Notes under the pieces: generated by a model
Told to the model about the DNA's origin: nothing
Database searches by the model: none
What the model saw: only the letters and a program-made list of their open reading frames with translations
Shown: piece by piece, positions 16,806-25,713 of the stretch
Position numbering within the stretch: position 1 is the stretch's first letter
Layout of the letters: each line of letters begins with the position of its first letter
Source: Pseudomonadales bacterium
GTDB lineage: Bacteria; Pseudomonadota; Gammaproteobacteria; Pseudomonadales; Pseudohongiellaceae
Assembly: GCA_024234325.1 (NCBI GenBank)
Contig: JACKOJ010000005.1
Coordinates: 1-64,000, forward strand
Direction of reading: 5' to 3'
DNA length: 64,000 bases
Made by a program: the position numbers and the translations under genes

Positions 16806-18579
16806 GCCCTCCGAGAGCCTGGATCTCTCCGCACTGTGGCGCCTGCTTCGTTATGGGCTGGCCTACCCGCGCCTGTTGCGTCAGGCGGCGGTGCTGCTAT
16901 TGCTTGCGACAATCGGGCAGGTCATGGGGCCGGTTCTCGTCAAGGTGTTTCTGGACGACTATGTGACACAGGGGCGCTACCCGGTTCAGGAGCTGGCGGC
17001 GCTGGGTATCGCCTATGTCTTCTTCTATGGTCTGTCTGCCTGGGCAGGGTATCAGAACGCCATGCGCTTCAATCAGGTGGCGTTCTCCGTGGTGCGCACC
17101 ATTCGCTCCCAGGTGTTTGCGTCGGTCATGCGCAAGCCGCTGTCCTACTTCGATCATCGTCCCACCGGGGCGCTGGTGTCCCGCATTACCAATGACACCG
17201 AGGCAATCAAGGAACTGTTCGTGCAGGTGATGTCCACCTTTATCCAGAACCTCACGCTGGTGCTGGCGGTGTTCATTGCGATGGCCTGGCTCGATGTACG
17301 CCTGATGCTGCTGTGCAGCATCATCCTGCCGATCGTGATTGTGGTGATGTTCTTCTACCAGCGACTCAGTGCGCCGCGCTATCACCGCGCACGCAGTGTG
17401 CTTAGCCGCATCAACGCCAATCTTAGCGAGTCGATTCAGGGCATGCGCATTGTGCAGATGCTGAACCAGCAGCAGCGTTTCTTCGCGCAGTTTCGTGGTA
17501 TCAGCAACGAGCTGTTCAATGCGCGCATGAGCAACCTGCGTCTGGACGCCCTCATGCTGCGCCCGCTGCCCGACCTGATCCGCACCCTGACGCTGGCTGG
17601 CCTGCTGTATTACTTCGGGGCGCAGTCTTTTGACGGCCTGGTGGAGGTAGGCGTGATCTACGCCTTCATCAACTATCTCTCCCGCATCACCCAGCCGGTG
17701 GTGGAGATGACGCAGCGCCTGAGCCTGCTGCAGCAGGCGGTCGTTGCCGGGGAGCGGGTGTTCGGCATCATGGACGAGGAAGGGGAGGCGCAACGTGCCA
17801 GCGGCACGGTGATCGGTGCCGGACAGGTGCGGGTTGATCACTTGAGCTTCGCCTACGATCCCCAGCACCCGGTACTGCAGGACGTGAGTTTCTGCGTGGA
17901 ACCGGGGCAGTTCTTCGCGATTGTCGGCCATACCGGCAGTGGCAAGAGTACGCTGATGAGCCTGCTGCTGCGTTTCTACCCGCCGGGCTCGGGACAGATT
18001 CTGATCGATGGCCATCCGCTGGACGAGATCGATCAGGCAGACCTGCGCGCACGCATGGGCGTGGTGCTGCAGGATCCGTTCATCGCGGCGGGTTCTGTGC
18101 GCCACAACATCACCCTGGGGCTGCCAATCAACGAGGAGACCATGATTGCGGCCGCGAAGCAGGCGCAACTGCATGAGTTCGTGGTGAGCCTGCCGCAGGG
18201 CTACGACACCTTGCTGGGGGAGCGGGGTGGCAATCTGTCCACGGGGCAGCGACAGCTCCTGTCCCTGGCGCGCACGCTGGCGCGACAGCCGCGTATTCTG
18301 ATTCTGGATGAGGCGACGGCGAACGTGGACAGCCACACGGAAGCGGTCATTACCGAGGCGCTAAACGCCTTGCGGGGCCACACGACAATCCTGGCCATTG
18401 CCCACCGCCTGAGCACGATCACCCATGCGGACCAGATTGTGGTGCTGCATCAGGGGCAGGTGGTCCAGCAGGGCAGCCATGAGGCCTTGTTACGGGAAGA
18501 CGGTCTCTACCGCCACATGCACCAACTGCAGCTCCAGCAGGCTCTGGTTGCCGATGCTGAGCAGGCGCCGCTTGCTTGA
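16789..18579 (+). CDS. mdlB: Multidrug-type ABC exporter half-transporter, MdlB-like (TTG start)
   Basis: It forms a heterodimer with the upstream MdlA-like protein. The start is taken as TTG at 16789 because GGAG lies at 16778-16781 with 7-base spacing, giving 596 aa, close to E. coli MdlB (593); an earlier in-frame start would overlap mdlA by about 200 bases. Six membrane helices occupy residues about 25-310. The ATPase domain has Walker A GHTGSGKSTL, signature LSTGQRQLL and an intact Walker B ILILDEATANVD with catalytic Glu, complementing the degenerate site in MdlA. Translation is likely coupled through the 17-base overlap. Confidence 0.9.
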   Translation: MHQDDKPSESLDLSALWRLLRYGLAYPRLLRQAAVLLLLATIGQVMGPVLVKVFLDDYVTQGRYPVQELAALGIAYVFFYGLSAWAGYQNAMRFNQVAFSVVRTIRSQVFASVMRKPLSYFDHRPTGALVSRITNDTEAIKELFVQVMSTFIQNLTLVLAVFIAMAWLDVRLMLLCSIILPIVIVVMFFYQRLSAPRYHRARSVLSRINANLSESIQGMRIVQMLNQQQRFFAQFRGISNELFNARMSNLRLDALMLRPLPDLIRTLTLAGLLYYFGAQSFDGLVEVGVIYAFINYLSRITQPVVEMTQRLSLLQQAVVAGERVFGIMDEEGEAQRASGTVIGAGQVRVDHLSFAYDPQHPVLQDVSFCVEPGQFFAIVGHTGSGKSTLMSLLLRFYPPGSGQILIDGHPLDEIDQADLRARMGVVLQDPFIAAGSVRHNITLGLPINEETMIAAAKQAQLHEFVVSLPQGYDTLLGERGGNLSTGQRQLLSLARTLARQPRILILDEATANVDSHTEAVITEALNALRGHTTILAIAHRLSTITHADQIVVLHQGQVVQQGSHEALLREDGLYRHMHQLQLQQALVADAEQAPLA

Positions 18580-18616
18580 GATGTCCCCCTGCGAGTTTTG
18601 TGCTTCGTAGGGCGCA

Positions 18617-18731
18617 CTGGGCAGGAGAGGGAGCCATTCAGAACACGCCAAAGGGCACACGTCCCTGTGCAGGCTCGGCTCGCGCCGTCCATGGCGCGAG
18701 ACGGTTCTGCCTGACTCCCTCTCCTGCCCAG
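18617..18731 (+). repeat. Multi-hairpin intergenic repeat, copy A
   Basis: An outer stem of 17 perfect base pairs (18617-18633 with 18715-18731) encloses an inner stem CAGAAC/GTTCTG and a core. The core has three potential hairpins: GCC..GGC; GCACA..TGTGC; and CTCGCGCC with GGCGCGAG around loop GTCCAT. The core is shared with copies B (18808-18926, minus) and C (42538-42654), whereas the outer arms are unrelated in sequence but still self-complementary. Copies A and B fill most of the 470-base gap 18580-19050, in which I see no gene. Confidence 0.85.
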
Positions 18732-18807
18732 CGCTCGCACAACGCCACCGAACAAGTGAGAGATGCAATCAAACGACGGCGATTTTCCGGATGAGCCAGC
18801 AGTTCGA

Positions 18808-18926
18808 GAGCTGTGGAGTGGATTAAGTCTGGCGGAGCGTCGGGCGCCAAGGATGGCGCACGCCGAGCCTGTACACGGATGTACGTCTTTTGGCGTCTCC
18901 GACAGACTTAATCCACTCCACGGCTC
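18808..18926 (-). repeat. Multi-hairpin intergenic repeat, copy B (inverted orientation)
   Basis: TGGAGTGGATTAAGTCTG (18814-18831) pairs perfectly with 18903-18920, and the stem extends outward six more pairs to 18808/18926. The inner stem is CGGAG/CTCCG (18833-18837 with 18897-18901). Read on the minus strand the core carries ACGCCAAAAG, a GTACA..TGTAC hairpin, AGGCTCGGC and GCGCC-ATCCTT-GGCGC, matching copies A and C. The second hairpin differs from theirs by a compensatory pair change (GCACA/TGTGC to GTACA/TGTAC). Confidence 0.85.
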
Positions 18927-18990
18927 GTGTATCGGAGTGAGGAGCGGGCTGTGTACCAGGAGTGAGCTGACCAAAGGGCAGAAAAGAAAA

Positions 18991-19028
18991 GGGCGGTGAC
19001 CGGTCGCAACCTGTCACCGCCCTTTCGG
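18991..19028. terminator. Terminator of the PQQ-YceI-YceI operon
   Basis: GGGCGGTGAC (18991-19000) pairs with GTCACCGCCC (19013-19022). On the minus strand the hairpin is followed by TTTTCTTTT (complement of 18982-18990), fitting a Rho-independent terminator 22 bases after the last yceI stop. Confidence 0.8.
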
Positions 19029-19050
19029 TGCGTTCAAGCCTGGTGGAGGA

Positions 19051-19689
19051 TTACTCCGCCGCCTGGAACTCCACGTTGATGTCGAGCTGGATGTCGTCGC
19101 CCACACCGAAGTTGGTGAAGCGATCTACCCCGAACGCAGAACGCAGGAACTCCGCATTGGCTTCAAAGCCCAGCGTGTACTTGCGCGTCAGGAAGTTGCG
19201 GCCACCGCCGTTGAACTTCACGTTCAAGGGAACCTGCGCCGTCACCCCGTGCATCGTCAGATCGCCGTTGAACGTGTAGTAGTCACCGTTCTGACCAGCG
19301 AAAGACGTGGTGCGGTAAACCGCCTGCGGGAAGGCTTCTGCGTCGAACCAGTTGGAGCCCAGCAGTTCCTGCTCGAATTCGGGCAGGTTCACGTCCAGGC
19401 TGGACATGTTCACGATCACTTCCAGGGTGGAGTTTTCGATGTTTTCCGGATCGAAGTCCAGAGACGCATCGAAATCATCGAAGCCACCGATGAACGTGGA
19501 GAAGCCCAGGTGATTGATTTTGAACACCAGAGAAGCGTGGTCCTTGTCGAGAACGTAACCGCCCCCGCGCAGCTCCGCTACGTCAGTGTTGAAATCAGGT
19601 GTCAGCAAACGGTCGCATGATACCAGTGTTGCTGAGCAGGCCAATCCCAGTGCCAGCCAGCGGCCTTTAGACATTATTGTGTTGATCAT
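19051..19689 (-). CDS. YceI family lipoprotein (lipocalin-like, quinone/isoprenoid binding)
   Basis: YceI proteins are periplasmic eight-stranded barrels that bind long isoprenoid chains such as ubiquinone-8 or polyprenyl pyrophosphate. The 212-aa product has an N-terminal hydrophobic signal ending in a lipobox (LVSC, Cys25), so it should be lipid-anchored. The YceI domain spans residues about 42-210: GYVLDKDHASLVFKINHLG at its start, FDDFDASLDFDPEN, and YTFNGDLTMHGVTAQVPLNV near 145. A second in-frame ATG (19674) would remove five residues. It is the last gene of a minus-strand operon, 31 bases after the other yceI. The actual ligand is unknown. Confidence 0.88.
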   Translation of the reverse strand: MINTIMSKGRWLALGLACSATLVSCDRLLTPDFNTDVAELRGGGYVLDKDHASLVFKINHLGFSTFIGGFDDFDASLDFDPENIENSTLEVIVNMSSLDVNLPEFEQELLGSNWFDAEAFPQAVYRTTSFAGQNGDYYTFNGDLTMHGVTAQVPLNVKFNGGGRNFLTRKYTLGFEANAEFLRSAFGVDRFTNFGVGDDIQLDINVEFQAAE

Positions 19690-19720
19690 TGATAGAACCT
19701 ATTGCAAGAACTCTGTTGGA

Positions 19721-20296
19721 TTAACGCTGGTTGGCGTACACGTCAATGGATACCACCACGTCATTCGGAATGGTGGAGGTGTTTGCCCAGTAGCCCTGGC
19801 CCACGCCGAACTGCAGGCGCTGCACGGTCACTTCACTGGTCAGGTGGAAGCGCGGCTGACCGTCGTACATCTCGATCTCCAGATCGAACGGGAAGCTGAT
19901 CGGGTGCGTTTGATCGCGAATGGTCAGCGTGCCGTCGGAGGTGAAGGAGTTGGCAGAGGTCAGGTTGCACTTCTCGGCCTTGAAGGTTGCTGTCGGGAAC
20001 TGGTCCACGTCGAACATCTCGATGTCCATCAGGTAGTCCAGTGTCTCGGCGTCGGAAACACTGATGCTGTCGATGGGAATGGTCACGGAGAAGTTGCAGG
20101 AACCCGGGTTCATCATGTCGATGTCAAAGCTGGCCTCAACATTCTTGAACTCGCCCTCGTAGGGGGTGCCTTCGTACGCGTATTTGAAGACAACGCGGGA
20201 CTCGACGGGGTCGATTTCCCAGTTGGCAGCGTGTACGGACATGCCTGCGGCGAGCAGGAGCGGTGTCAGCACCGCTCTTTTAGTAAAAGTACGCAT
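19721..20296 (-). CDS. YceI family periplasmic protein
   Basis: The 191-aa product has a cleavable signal peptide (residues 1-23, cut after VHA) and one YceI barrel. Its motifs are NWEIDPVESRVVFKYAYEG, YLMDIEMFDVDQFPTATFK and SDGTLTIRDQTHPISFPFDL. Unlike the downstream paralogue it has no lipobox, so it should be soluble in the periplasm. The Shine-Dalgarno AGGAGT is strong. It begins 27 bases after the PQQ dehydrogenase stop, implying one transcript. Two cysteines (in GSCNF and KCN) might form a disulfide. Confidence 0.88.
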   Translation of the reverse strand: MRTFTKRAVLTPLLLAAGMSVHAANWEIDPVESRVVFKYAYEGTPYEGEFKNVEASFDIDMMNPGSCNFSVTIPIDSISVSDAETLDYLMDIEMFDVDQFPTATFKAEKCNLTSANSFTSDGTLTIRDQTHPISFPFDLEIEMYDGQPRFHLTSEVTVQRLQFGVGQGYWANTSTIPNDVVVSIDVYANQR

Positions 20297-20323
20297 GGTA
20301 TTTATTACTCCTGATTGTCTGGT

Positions 20324-22249
20324 TTATGGCAGCGTGTAGGCCACCAGTTCGGTTGGCTTGCCACCGCCACTGACGAACATGGCGATGTACTGCTTGCCGT
20401 CGTGTTCGTAGGTAAACGGCTGCCCTGTCTGAGTGTTGGGCAATTCAATGCGGGCGATGATCTCACCCGTCTTCTTGTCCTGCGCATACAGAGTGGGGCC
20501 GCCGCCAACGCCTTCACCCACAAACAGCAGGGTTTTGGTCAGCAGCAGACCGGCGCGAGTCGGTACGCCGGTACGGGGCAGATCCACGCCTTGCAGCGCA
20601 CGGTTGTTGGCGATGGAGTCCGGAGTGTCTGCGTTGGCAGTCATCCACACGTGGTCACCAGTGTTCATGTTGATCGCGGTTACGCGGCCGTAGGGCGGCT
20701 TCACGATCTCCAGGCCGCTCACGCGTGGAACGCGTACGCCGAATGCCTGGCTGAAGTCCACGTCGGCCTGCTCGTCTTTTTCAACGGACAGAACGGCCAG
20801 CGCAGTTCGGGACGGCACGTACAGCATGCCGGTTTCCGGATCCATCGCAGAACCTTCCCAGTTCGCGCCACCGGTGGCGGAGGGCAGACTCAGCACACCC
20901 TTGGTGCCATCAGCAGCACTTGCCAGGGAGGATGGCGTGTAGACGTTTTCGCTGAGGCGGAAACCCTGGATCGCTTCGAGAGCAGCGGCGCGCAGCTCCG
21001 GGGTGAAATCGATCAGGTCGGCCTCGGTGAAGCCCTGGCGATCAAACGCGGCAGGCTTGGTCGGGAACGGCTGTGTCGGGGAGTACCACTCGCCGGGAAC
21101 GTCGCCGATGGGCACAGGACGTTCTTCGATCGGCCAGATGGGCTCGCCGGTCACGCGGTCAAAGGTGTATACCCAGGACTGCTTGGTCACCTGCATGACG
21201 ATTTTGCGACCATTGGGCAGGTCGGCCAGAATCGGGGCAGAGGGGTTGTCCCAGTCCCAGATGTCATGGTGAATCAGTTGGAAGTGCCACTTGCGCTGAC
21301 CGGTCTTGATGTCGAGCGCGACCAGGCTGTTGGCGAACAGGTTGTCGCCCGGGCGGTCGCCGCCATAACGGTCACCGGTGGCGGATTCAACGGGCAGGTA
21401 GACGATGCCGAGCTCCGGATCACCGGACATGGGCGCCCATACACCAGCGTTACCCGTGAAGTTCACACCGTCGTCCAGCCAGGTTTCGATGCCGACTTCG
21501 CCGCGCTCCGGAATGGTGTGGAAGGTCCACAGGAGCTCGCCGGTATGAATGTCATAGCCACGCACATCGCCCTTTACGTTGGACTTGGAGCGGGGACGCA
21601 TGCCCACGCGGTGGGCCGGGCCAACCACGACGACATTGTTCATGACGAAGGGGGGCATGGAGGAACCGATGTCCACATCGTCGAAGCCTTCGGCATTGCG
21701 CAGGCCGTAGAACAGGTTGATGCGGCCGTTCTCACCGAATTCCGGGTCGGGGATGCCGGTATCGGCGTCCAGGGACACGAGGAAGAAGCCGGGAGTAATC
21801 GTCAGGATGCGACGCTTGTCGCCATCACGCCAGAAAGCGACACCGCGGCCTGCACCCTTACGGGGGGCGGTTTCATAGCGCACGCCTTCCTGGGGGCGCC
21901 ACATCCACAGCAGTTGGCCGGTGGTGGCGTCGATGGCGGATACGTTACGGGTGGCTCCCATGGTGGCGTACAGTACGCCATCAATTTCAAGCGGTGTGGA
22001 GGTGTTGTTGAATTCGGGCGAAGGGCCGAATTTGTCGGTGGCGAAACGCCAGGCCAGACGCAGGGAACCTACGTTGTCTGCGTTGATCTGGTCGAGCGGC
22101 GAGTAGCGCTGCGCGGCCATGTTGCCGTTATAGTCAGGCCAGTCGCCCTTGGATACATCCGTGCCGGACTGACTCCAGCCCGCCTGGGCACACATCATGA
22201 TGCCGACACTCGCGATGAATGACGAAATCATCTTCTTCTTGCTTGTCAT
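20324..22249 (-). CDS. Soluble periplasmic PQQ-dependent dehydrogenase (glucose/quinate-dehydrogenase-like)
   Basis: The protein is an eight-bladed quinoprotein that oxidises an alcohol, polyol or sugar with PQQ. The 641-aa product starts at ATG 22249, preceded by GAGGG, with a signal peptide cut near residue 27 (GWSQ). PQQ-propeller repeats run throughout (WDYNG-type start, RYSPLDQIN, LLWMWRP, GELLWTFHTIPERGE, DPETGMLYVPS, TGDHVWM). The active-site stretch HHDIWDWD and GKxYxxxFVSGGGK C-terminus match membrane glucose dehydrogenase-like enzymes. The five-helix membrane anchor and any CxxCH heme-c site are absent. Two yceI genes follow in the same operon. Substrate is unknown. Confidence 0.88.
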   Translation of the reverse strand: MTSKKKMISSFIASVGIMMCAQAGWSQSGTDVSKGDWPDYNGNMAAQRYSPLDQINADNVGSLRLAWRFATDKFGPSPEFNNTSTPLEIDGVLYATMGATRNVSAIDATTGQLLWMWRPQEGVRYETAPRKGAGRGVAFWRDGDKRRILTITPGFFLVSLDADTGIPDPEFGENGRINLFYGLRNAEGFDDVDIGSSMPPFVMNNVVVVGPAHRVGMRPRSKSNVKGDVRGYDIHTGELLWTFHTIPERGEVGIETWLDDGVNFTGNAGVWAPMSGDPELGIVYLPVESATGDRYGGDRPGDNLFANSLVALDIKTGQRKWHFQLIHHDIWDWDNPSAPILADLPNGRKIVMQVTKQSWVYTFDRVTGEPIWPIEERPVPIGDVPGEWYSPTQPFPTKPAAFDRQGFTEADLIDFTPELRAAALEAIQGFRLSENVYTPSSLASAADGTKGVLSLPSATGGANWEGSAMDPETGMLYVPSRTALAVLSVEKDEQADVDFSQAFGVRVPRVSGLEIVKPPYGRVTAINMNTGDHVWMTANADTPDSIANNRALQGVDLPRTGVPTRAGLLLTKTLLFVGEGVGGGPTLYAQDKKTGEIIARIELPNTQTGQPFTYEHDGKQYIAMFVSGGGKPTELVAYTLP

Positions 22250-22327
22250 ACTACTACCCTCTCCCATTTTTCTGACTTCTGTCGGGGTGTCCGCCTGAGT
22301 GTGGGACCTACGGACTCAACCGGCAGG

Positions 22328-22356
22328 ATGCTACGCATTTAAGCGCCGTGGCGCAA
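22328..22356 (-). promoter_or_regulatory. Promoter of the PQQ-YceI-YceI operon
   Basis: On the minus strand TTGCGC (22351-22356) and TAGCAT (22328-22333) are spaced 17 bp, giving a leader of about 70 nt. The 494-base gap 22250-22743 otherwise holds the REP pair and ppdK terminator described separately; no gene is seen. Confidence 0.55.
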
Positions 22357-22582
22357 GGGTATCGGCAGGATAAACCACGGTCAAGCCGACCTCATTGCCT
22401 CTCTTCTCCCCCGGAATTTCGCTGGTTTCAGCATTTTCACCGGTGCCTGGTACTCCGTTATTCGCCTCCAGGGGCTGGGCAGGCTCCCACTCCTCTGAAC
22501 TGGCTATCTTGCAGTTTATCCTGCGCTGAACAGGATGAATGCCACCTGAACGGAAGGCAGGGGAATTGTAGCAGACGATGGT

Positions 22583-22651
22583 GTGGGAGCGGGCTTGCCC
22601 GCGAATAGCTCAGTGCGGCACGGCGGCCCCATCGCGGGCAGGTCTGCTCCC
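22583..22651. repeat. Inverted pair of Pseudomonas-type REP sequences
   Basis: GTGGGAGCGGGCTTGCCCGC (22583-22602) is the classic REP consensus of Pseudomonas putida relatives. It is paired with the imperfect reverse copy TCGCGGGCAGGTCTGCTCCC at 22632-22651. The pair is a different REP family from the GTAGGAGCCTGCCC units elsewhere in the window. Confidence 0.85.
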
Positions 22652-22690
22652 CCCTGAATTCGTCCGTTGGATGTCGGCTTCCGGCAGGCG

Positions 22691-22728
22691 AAAAAAAGCC
22701 CCGACTCCGTGAGGGGAGTCGGGGCTTT
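22691..22728 (-). terminator. Rho-independent terminator of ppdK
   Basis: GCCCCGACTCC (22698-22708) pairs perfectly with GGAGTCGGGGC (22715-22725). On the minus strand seven T residues (22691-22697) follow. It lies 16 bases beyond the ppdK stop. Confidence 0.9.
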
Positions 22729-22743
22729 GTCAGAGCAAGACGT

Positions 22744-25521
22744 TTACTTGTCGTTGCGCAGGGCTGCCTGTGCTGCCGCCAGACGGGCGATGGGCACGCG
22801 GGGCGGAGAGCAGCTTACGTAGTGCAGGCCCAGACGGTGGCAGAAATCGATCGAGTCCGGATCGCCTGCGTGTTCGCCGCAGATGCCCAGCTTGAGGTCC
22901 GGGCGGGACTTGCGGCCATTTTCCACTGCAAACTGCATCAGCTTGCCTACACCGGTCTGGTCCAGGCTGGCAAAGGGGTTCTTGTTGTAGATTTCCTTGC
23001 GCTGGTACTCGTCGTAGAACAGGCCCATGTCGTCGCGGCTCAGGCCCAGGGTGGTCTGGGTCAGGTCGTTGGTGCCGAAGCTGAAGAACTGCGCCTGTTC
23101 GGCAATCTGTTCCGCCGTGATCGCGGCGCGGGGGACTTCCACCATGGTGCCGACGATGTAGCCGATCTTGATCTTGTTCTTCTCCATGACTTCCTGGGCC
23201 ACGCGGTGCACGATGGCCAGTTGGTCTGCCAGCTCGGCCTTGAAGCCGACCAGCGGGATCATGATCTCCGGGTTCACTTCCGTGCTGCCTTTCTTGGAGG
23301 TCATCACCTGTGCAGCCGCTTCGAAAATCGCGCGCACCTGCATCTCCGTGATTTCCGGATAGAGGATGCCCAGTCGGCAGCCACGGCAGCCCAGCATCGG
23401 GTTCTCTTCGTGCAGCGCCTTGATGCGCTCGATCACGAACTCAAGCGGCAGGCCCAGTTTGTCTGCGAGTTGACGGCGCACGGCGTCGTCCTGGGGCAGG
23501 AACTCATGCAGGGGCGGGTCGAGCAGACGGATAGTGACCGGGCGCCCGGCCATGGCCTTGAACAGCCCCACGAAATCCTTGCGCTGGAAGGGCAGCAGTT
23601 TCTTCAGGGCTTCCTTGCGCTGTACCTGGTCCACGGCCAGGATCATCTGGCGCATGAAGTCGATGCGGTCGCCTTCAAAGAACATGTGCTCCGTACGGCA
23701 CAGGCCGATGCCTTCCGCGCCATAGGCCACGGCCTGTTCCGCCATCGCAGGCGTATCGGCATTGGTGCGAATGCGCAGACGACGGTATTTGTCAGCCCAG
23801 GTCATGACGGTGTTGAACAGCTCGTAGGTGTAGCTCTTTTCCGGCTTCAGGCTGCCTTCCAGCACGCGCTTCACTTCGGAGTCCGCACTTTCGATCAGGC
23901 CCTGATAGATGGCGCCGGAAGTCCCGTTGATGGAGATGTAGTCGCCTTCCTGCAGTGTGACACCGCCAGCCGTCAGCGTGCGGCGCTCGTAGTTGATGGT
24001 GACATCGCCGGCACCGCAGACGCAGACCTTGCCGAGCTGACGGGCGACCAGTGCCGCGTGGGAGGACACGCCGCCGCGGGTGGTCAGAATGCCCTGGGAA
24101 TAGAGCATGCCCTTGAGGTCTTCCGGAGAAGTCTCGGTACGGCACAGCACGACCTTGTTGCCCTTGCGGGATTCAATCTCGGCGGCGGCTGCGGTGAAGC
24201 AGATGCGACCGGTCGCGGCGCCCGGACCTGCGGGCAGGCCCTTGCCGATCAGATGGGCTTCCTTCTGGGAGCGCGCATCGAACACGGGCACCAGCAGAGT
24301 GTCCACGGACTCGGCCGGAATCTTCAGCAGTGCAGTCTTCTGATCCATCAGCTTCTCTTTCACCATTTCCACCGCAATGCGGATCGCGGCGAGGCCGGTG
24401 CGCTTGCCGTTGCGGGTCTGCAGCATGAACAGACGACCGCTCTCGATGGTGAATTCAAAGTCCTGCATGTCCTTGAAATGCTTTTCGAGCTTGGCGCGGA
24501 CTTTTTCCAGCGCCGCAAAGCTCTCGGGCAGCTCCTTCTCCATGGCGGCGATCGGCTTCGGCGTGCGCACGCCAGCCACCACGTCTTCGCCCTGGGCGTT
24601 GATCAGGTATTCGCCGTAGAAGGCTTTCTCGCCGTTGGCGGGATCGCGGGTAAAGGCCACGCCGGTGGCGCTGTCGTCGCCCGCGTTGCCGAACACCATG
24701 GCCTGTACGTTGACGGCGGTGCCCCACTCAGCAGGAATGCCGTACTGCTGACGGTAGAGAATGGCGCGTTCGTTTTTCCAGGAGCCGAACACGGCGCCCA
24801 CGGCACCCCACAACTGTTCGTATACGTCCTGCGGGAAGGCGGTGCCGGTGTGCTTGCGGATCAGATCCTTGTACTGGCCGACCAGCACCTTCAGATCGTC
24901 TGCGCTCAGTTCGTTGTCCTGCTGCTTGCCCAGGGATTTCTTCAGTGCATCCAGCAATTCGTGGAAGGGGTCGTGGGACTCTTCGTCCTTCGCCTGCACG
25001 CCCATCACCACGTCACCGTACATCTGGATGAAGCGACGGTAGCAGTCCCAGGCGAAGCGCGGGTTGCCGGAGATGGCAGCCAGCCCTTCCACGGTGACGT
25101 CGTTCAGGCCCAGGTTGAGAATGGTGTCCATCATGCCCGGCATGGAGTCACGCGCCCCGGAGCGGACGGAGACCAGCAGGGGATTGTCCTTGCCACCGAA
25201 GACCTTTTTCATCTGGTCTTCGACCAGGCCGACCGCCTTCTTCACGTCGGCGCTCAGCGTCTTCGGATAGCTGCGGCTGTGGGCATAGAAATAGGTACAC
25301 ACCTCGGTGCTGATGGTAAAGCCCGGAGGTACCGGCAGCCCGATCGACGCCATTTCGGCCAGGTTGGCACCCTTGCCGCCCAGCAGTTCGCGCATGGTGG
25401 CATTGCCGTCGGTCTGGCGTCCGAAATTATAAACGTACTGGGTGGATTTGGAGGTGTTTGCGGCTTTCGCCGTTGTGCTAGCTGCAGTTTTCTTAGAGGC
25501 CTTCATAGCGCTTTGTTTCAT
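22744..25521 (-). CDS. ppdK: Pyruvate, phosphate dikinase
   Basis: PPDK interconverts pyruvate, ATP and Pi with PEP, AMP and PPi, serving gluconeogenesis or a PPi-linked glycolysis. The protein (about 925 aa) has the N-terminal nucleotide-binding domain (GGKGANLAEMASIGLPVPPG; TRDPANGEKAFYGEY). The phosphohistidine domain shows TTRGGVSSHAALVARQLG, with the catalytic His before AAL. The C-terminal PEP/pyruvate barrel shows RLLDPPLHEFLP, CRTEHMF and FGTNDLTQTTLGLSRDD. PPDK rather than PEP synthase is indicated by GRxVTIRLLDPPLHEFLP and by length. The N-terminal ~30 residues are a low-complexity Ala/Lys/Thr stretch; an ATG at 25566 would add 15 more, and neither start has a good ribosome-binding site. 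Confidence 0.94.
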   Translation of the reverse strand: MKQSAMKASKKTAASTTAKAANTSKSTQYVYNFGRQTDGNATMRELLGGKGANLAEMASIGLPVPPGFTISTEVCTYFYAHSRSYPKTLSADVKKAVGLVEDQMKKVFGGKDNPLLVSVRSGARDSMPGMMDTILNLGLNDVTVEGLAAISGNPRFAWDCYRRFIQMYGDVVMGVQAKDEESHDPFHELLDALKKSLGKQQDNELSADDLKVLVGQYKDLIRKHTGTAFPQDVYEQLWGAVGAVFGSWKNERAILYRQQYGIPAEWGTAVNVQAMVFGNAGDDSATGVAFTRDPANGEKAFYGEYLINAQGEDVVAGVRTPKPIAAMEKELPESFAALEKVRAKLEKHFKDMQDFEFTIESGRLFMLQTRNGKRTGLAAIRIAVEMVKEKLMDQKTALLKIPAESVDTLLVPVFDARSQKEAHLIGKGLPAGPGAATGRICFTAAAAEIESRKGNKVVLCRTETSPEDLKGMLYSQGILTTRGGVSSHAALVARQLGKVCVCGAGDVTINYERRTLTAGGVTLQEGDYISINGTSGAIYQGLIESADSEVKRVLEGSLKPEKSYTYELFNTVMTWADKYRRLRIRTNADTPAMAEQAVAYGAEGIGLCRTEHMFFEGDRIDFMRQMILAVDQVQRKEALKKLLPFQRKDFVGLFKAMAGRPVTIRLLDPPLHEFLPQDDAVRRQLADKLGLPLEFVIERIKALHEENPMLGCRGCRLGILYPEITEMQVRAIFEAAAQVMTSKKGSTEVNPEIMIPLVGFKAELADQLAIVHRVAQEVMEKNKIKIGYIVGTMVEVPRAAITAEQIAEQAQFFSFGTNDLTQTTLGLSRDDMGLFYDEYQRKEIYNKNPFASLDQTGVGKLMQFAVENGRKSRPDLKLGICGEHAGDPDSIDFCHRLGLHYVSCSPPRVPIARLAAAQAALRNDK

Positions 25522-25713
25522 AGTCCCGGGGCTGCTTATGAGAAGTGGAGCGGAAGGATAAAACAACTACCGTTTAAAATCCATACCGTAGCAGGGGGAA
25601 GGCTTGGGGATAATTTTGTAAAAACCAATAAAAACAATGAGATGAAGGGTTGAATTTCCTCGGGGATGCGCCTGCTGTATTCTTGCCGCCTCAGTCCACA
25701 AATGCTGTGTTTG

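Noticed and set aside
18580..18999. Small proteins encoded within the multi-hairpin repeats
   Set aside because: Frames exist on both strands only because of the inverted repeats; sequence change follows base pairing, not codons.
22360..22560. Possible small gene between the PQQ operon and the REP pair
   Set aside because: Short frames only, without ribosome-binding sites, codon bias or recognisable product.
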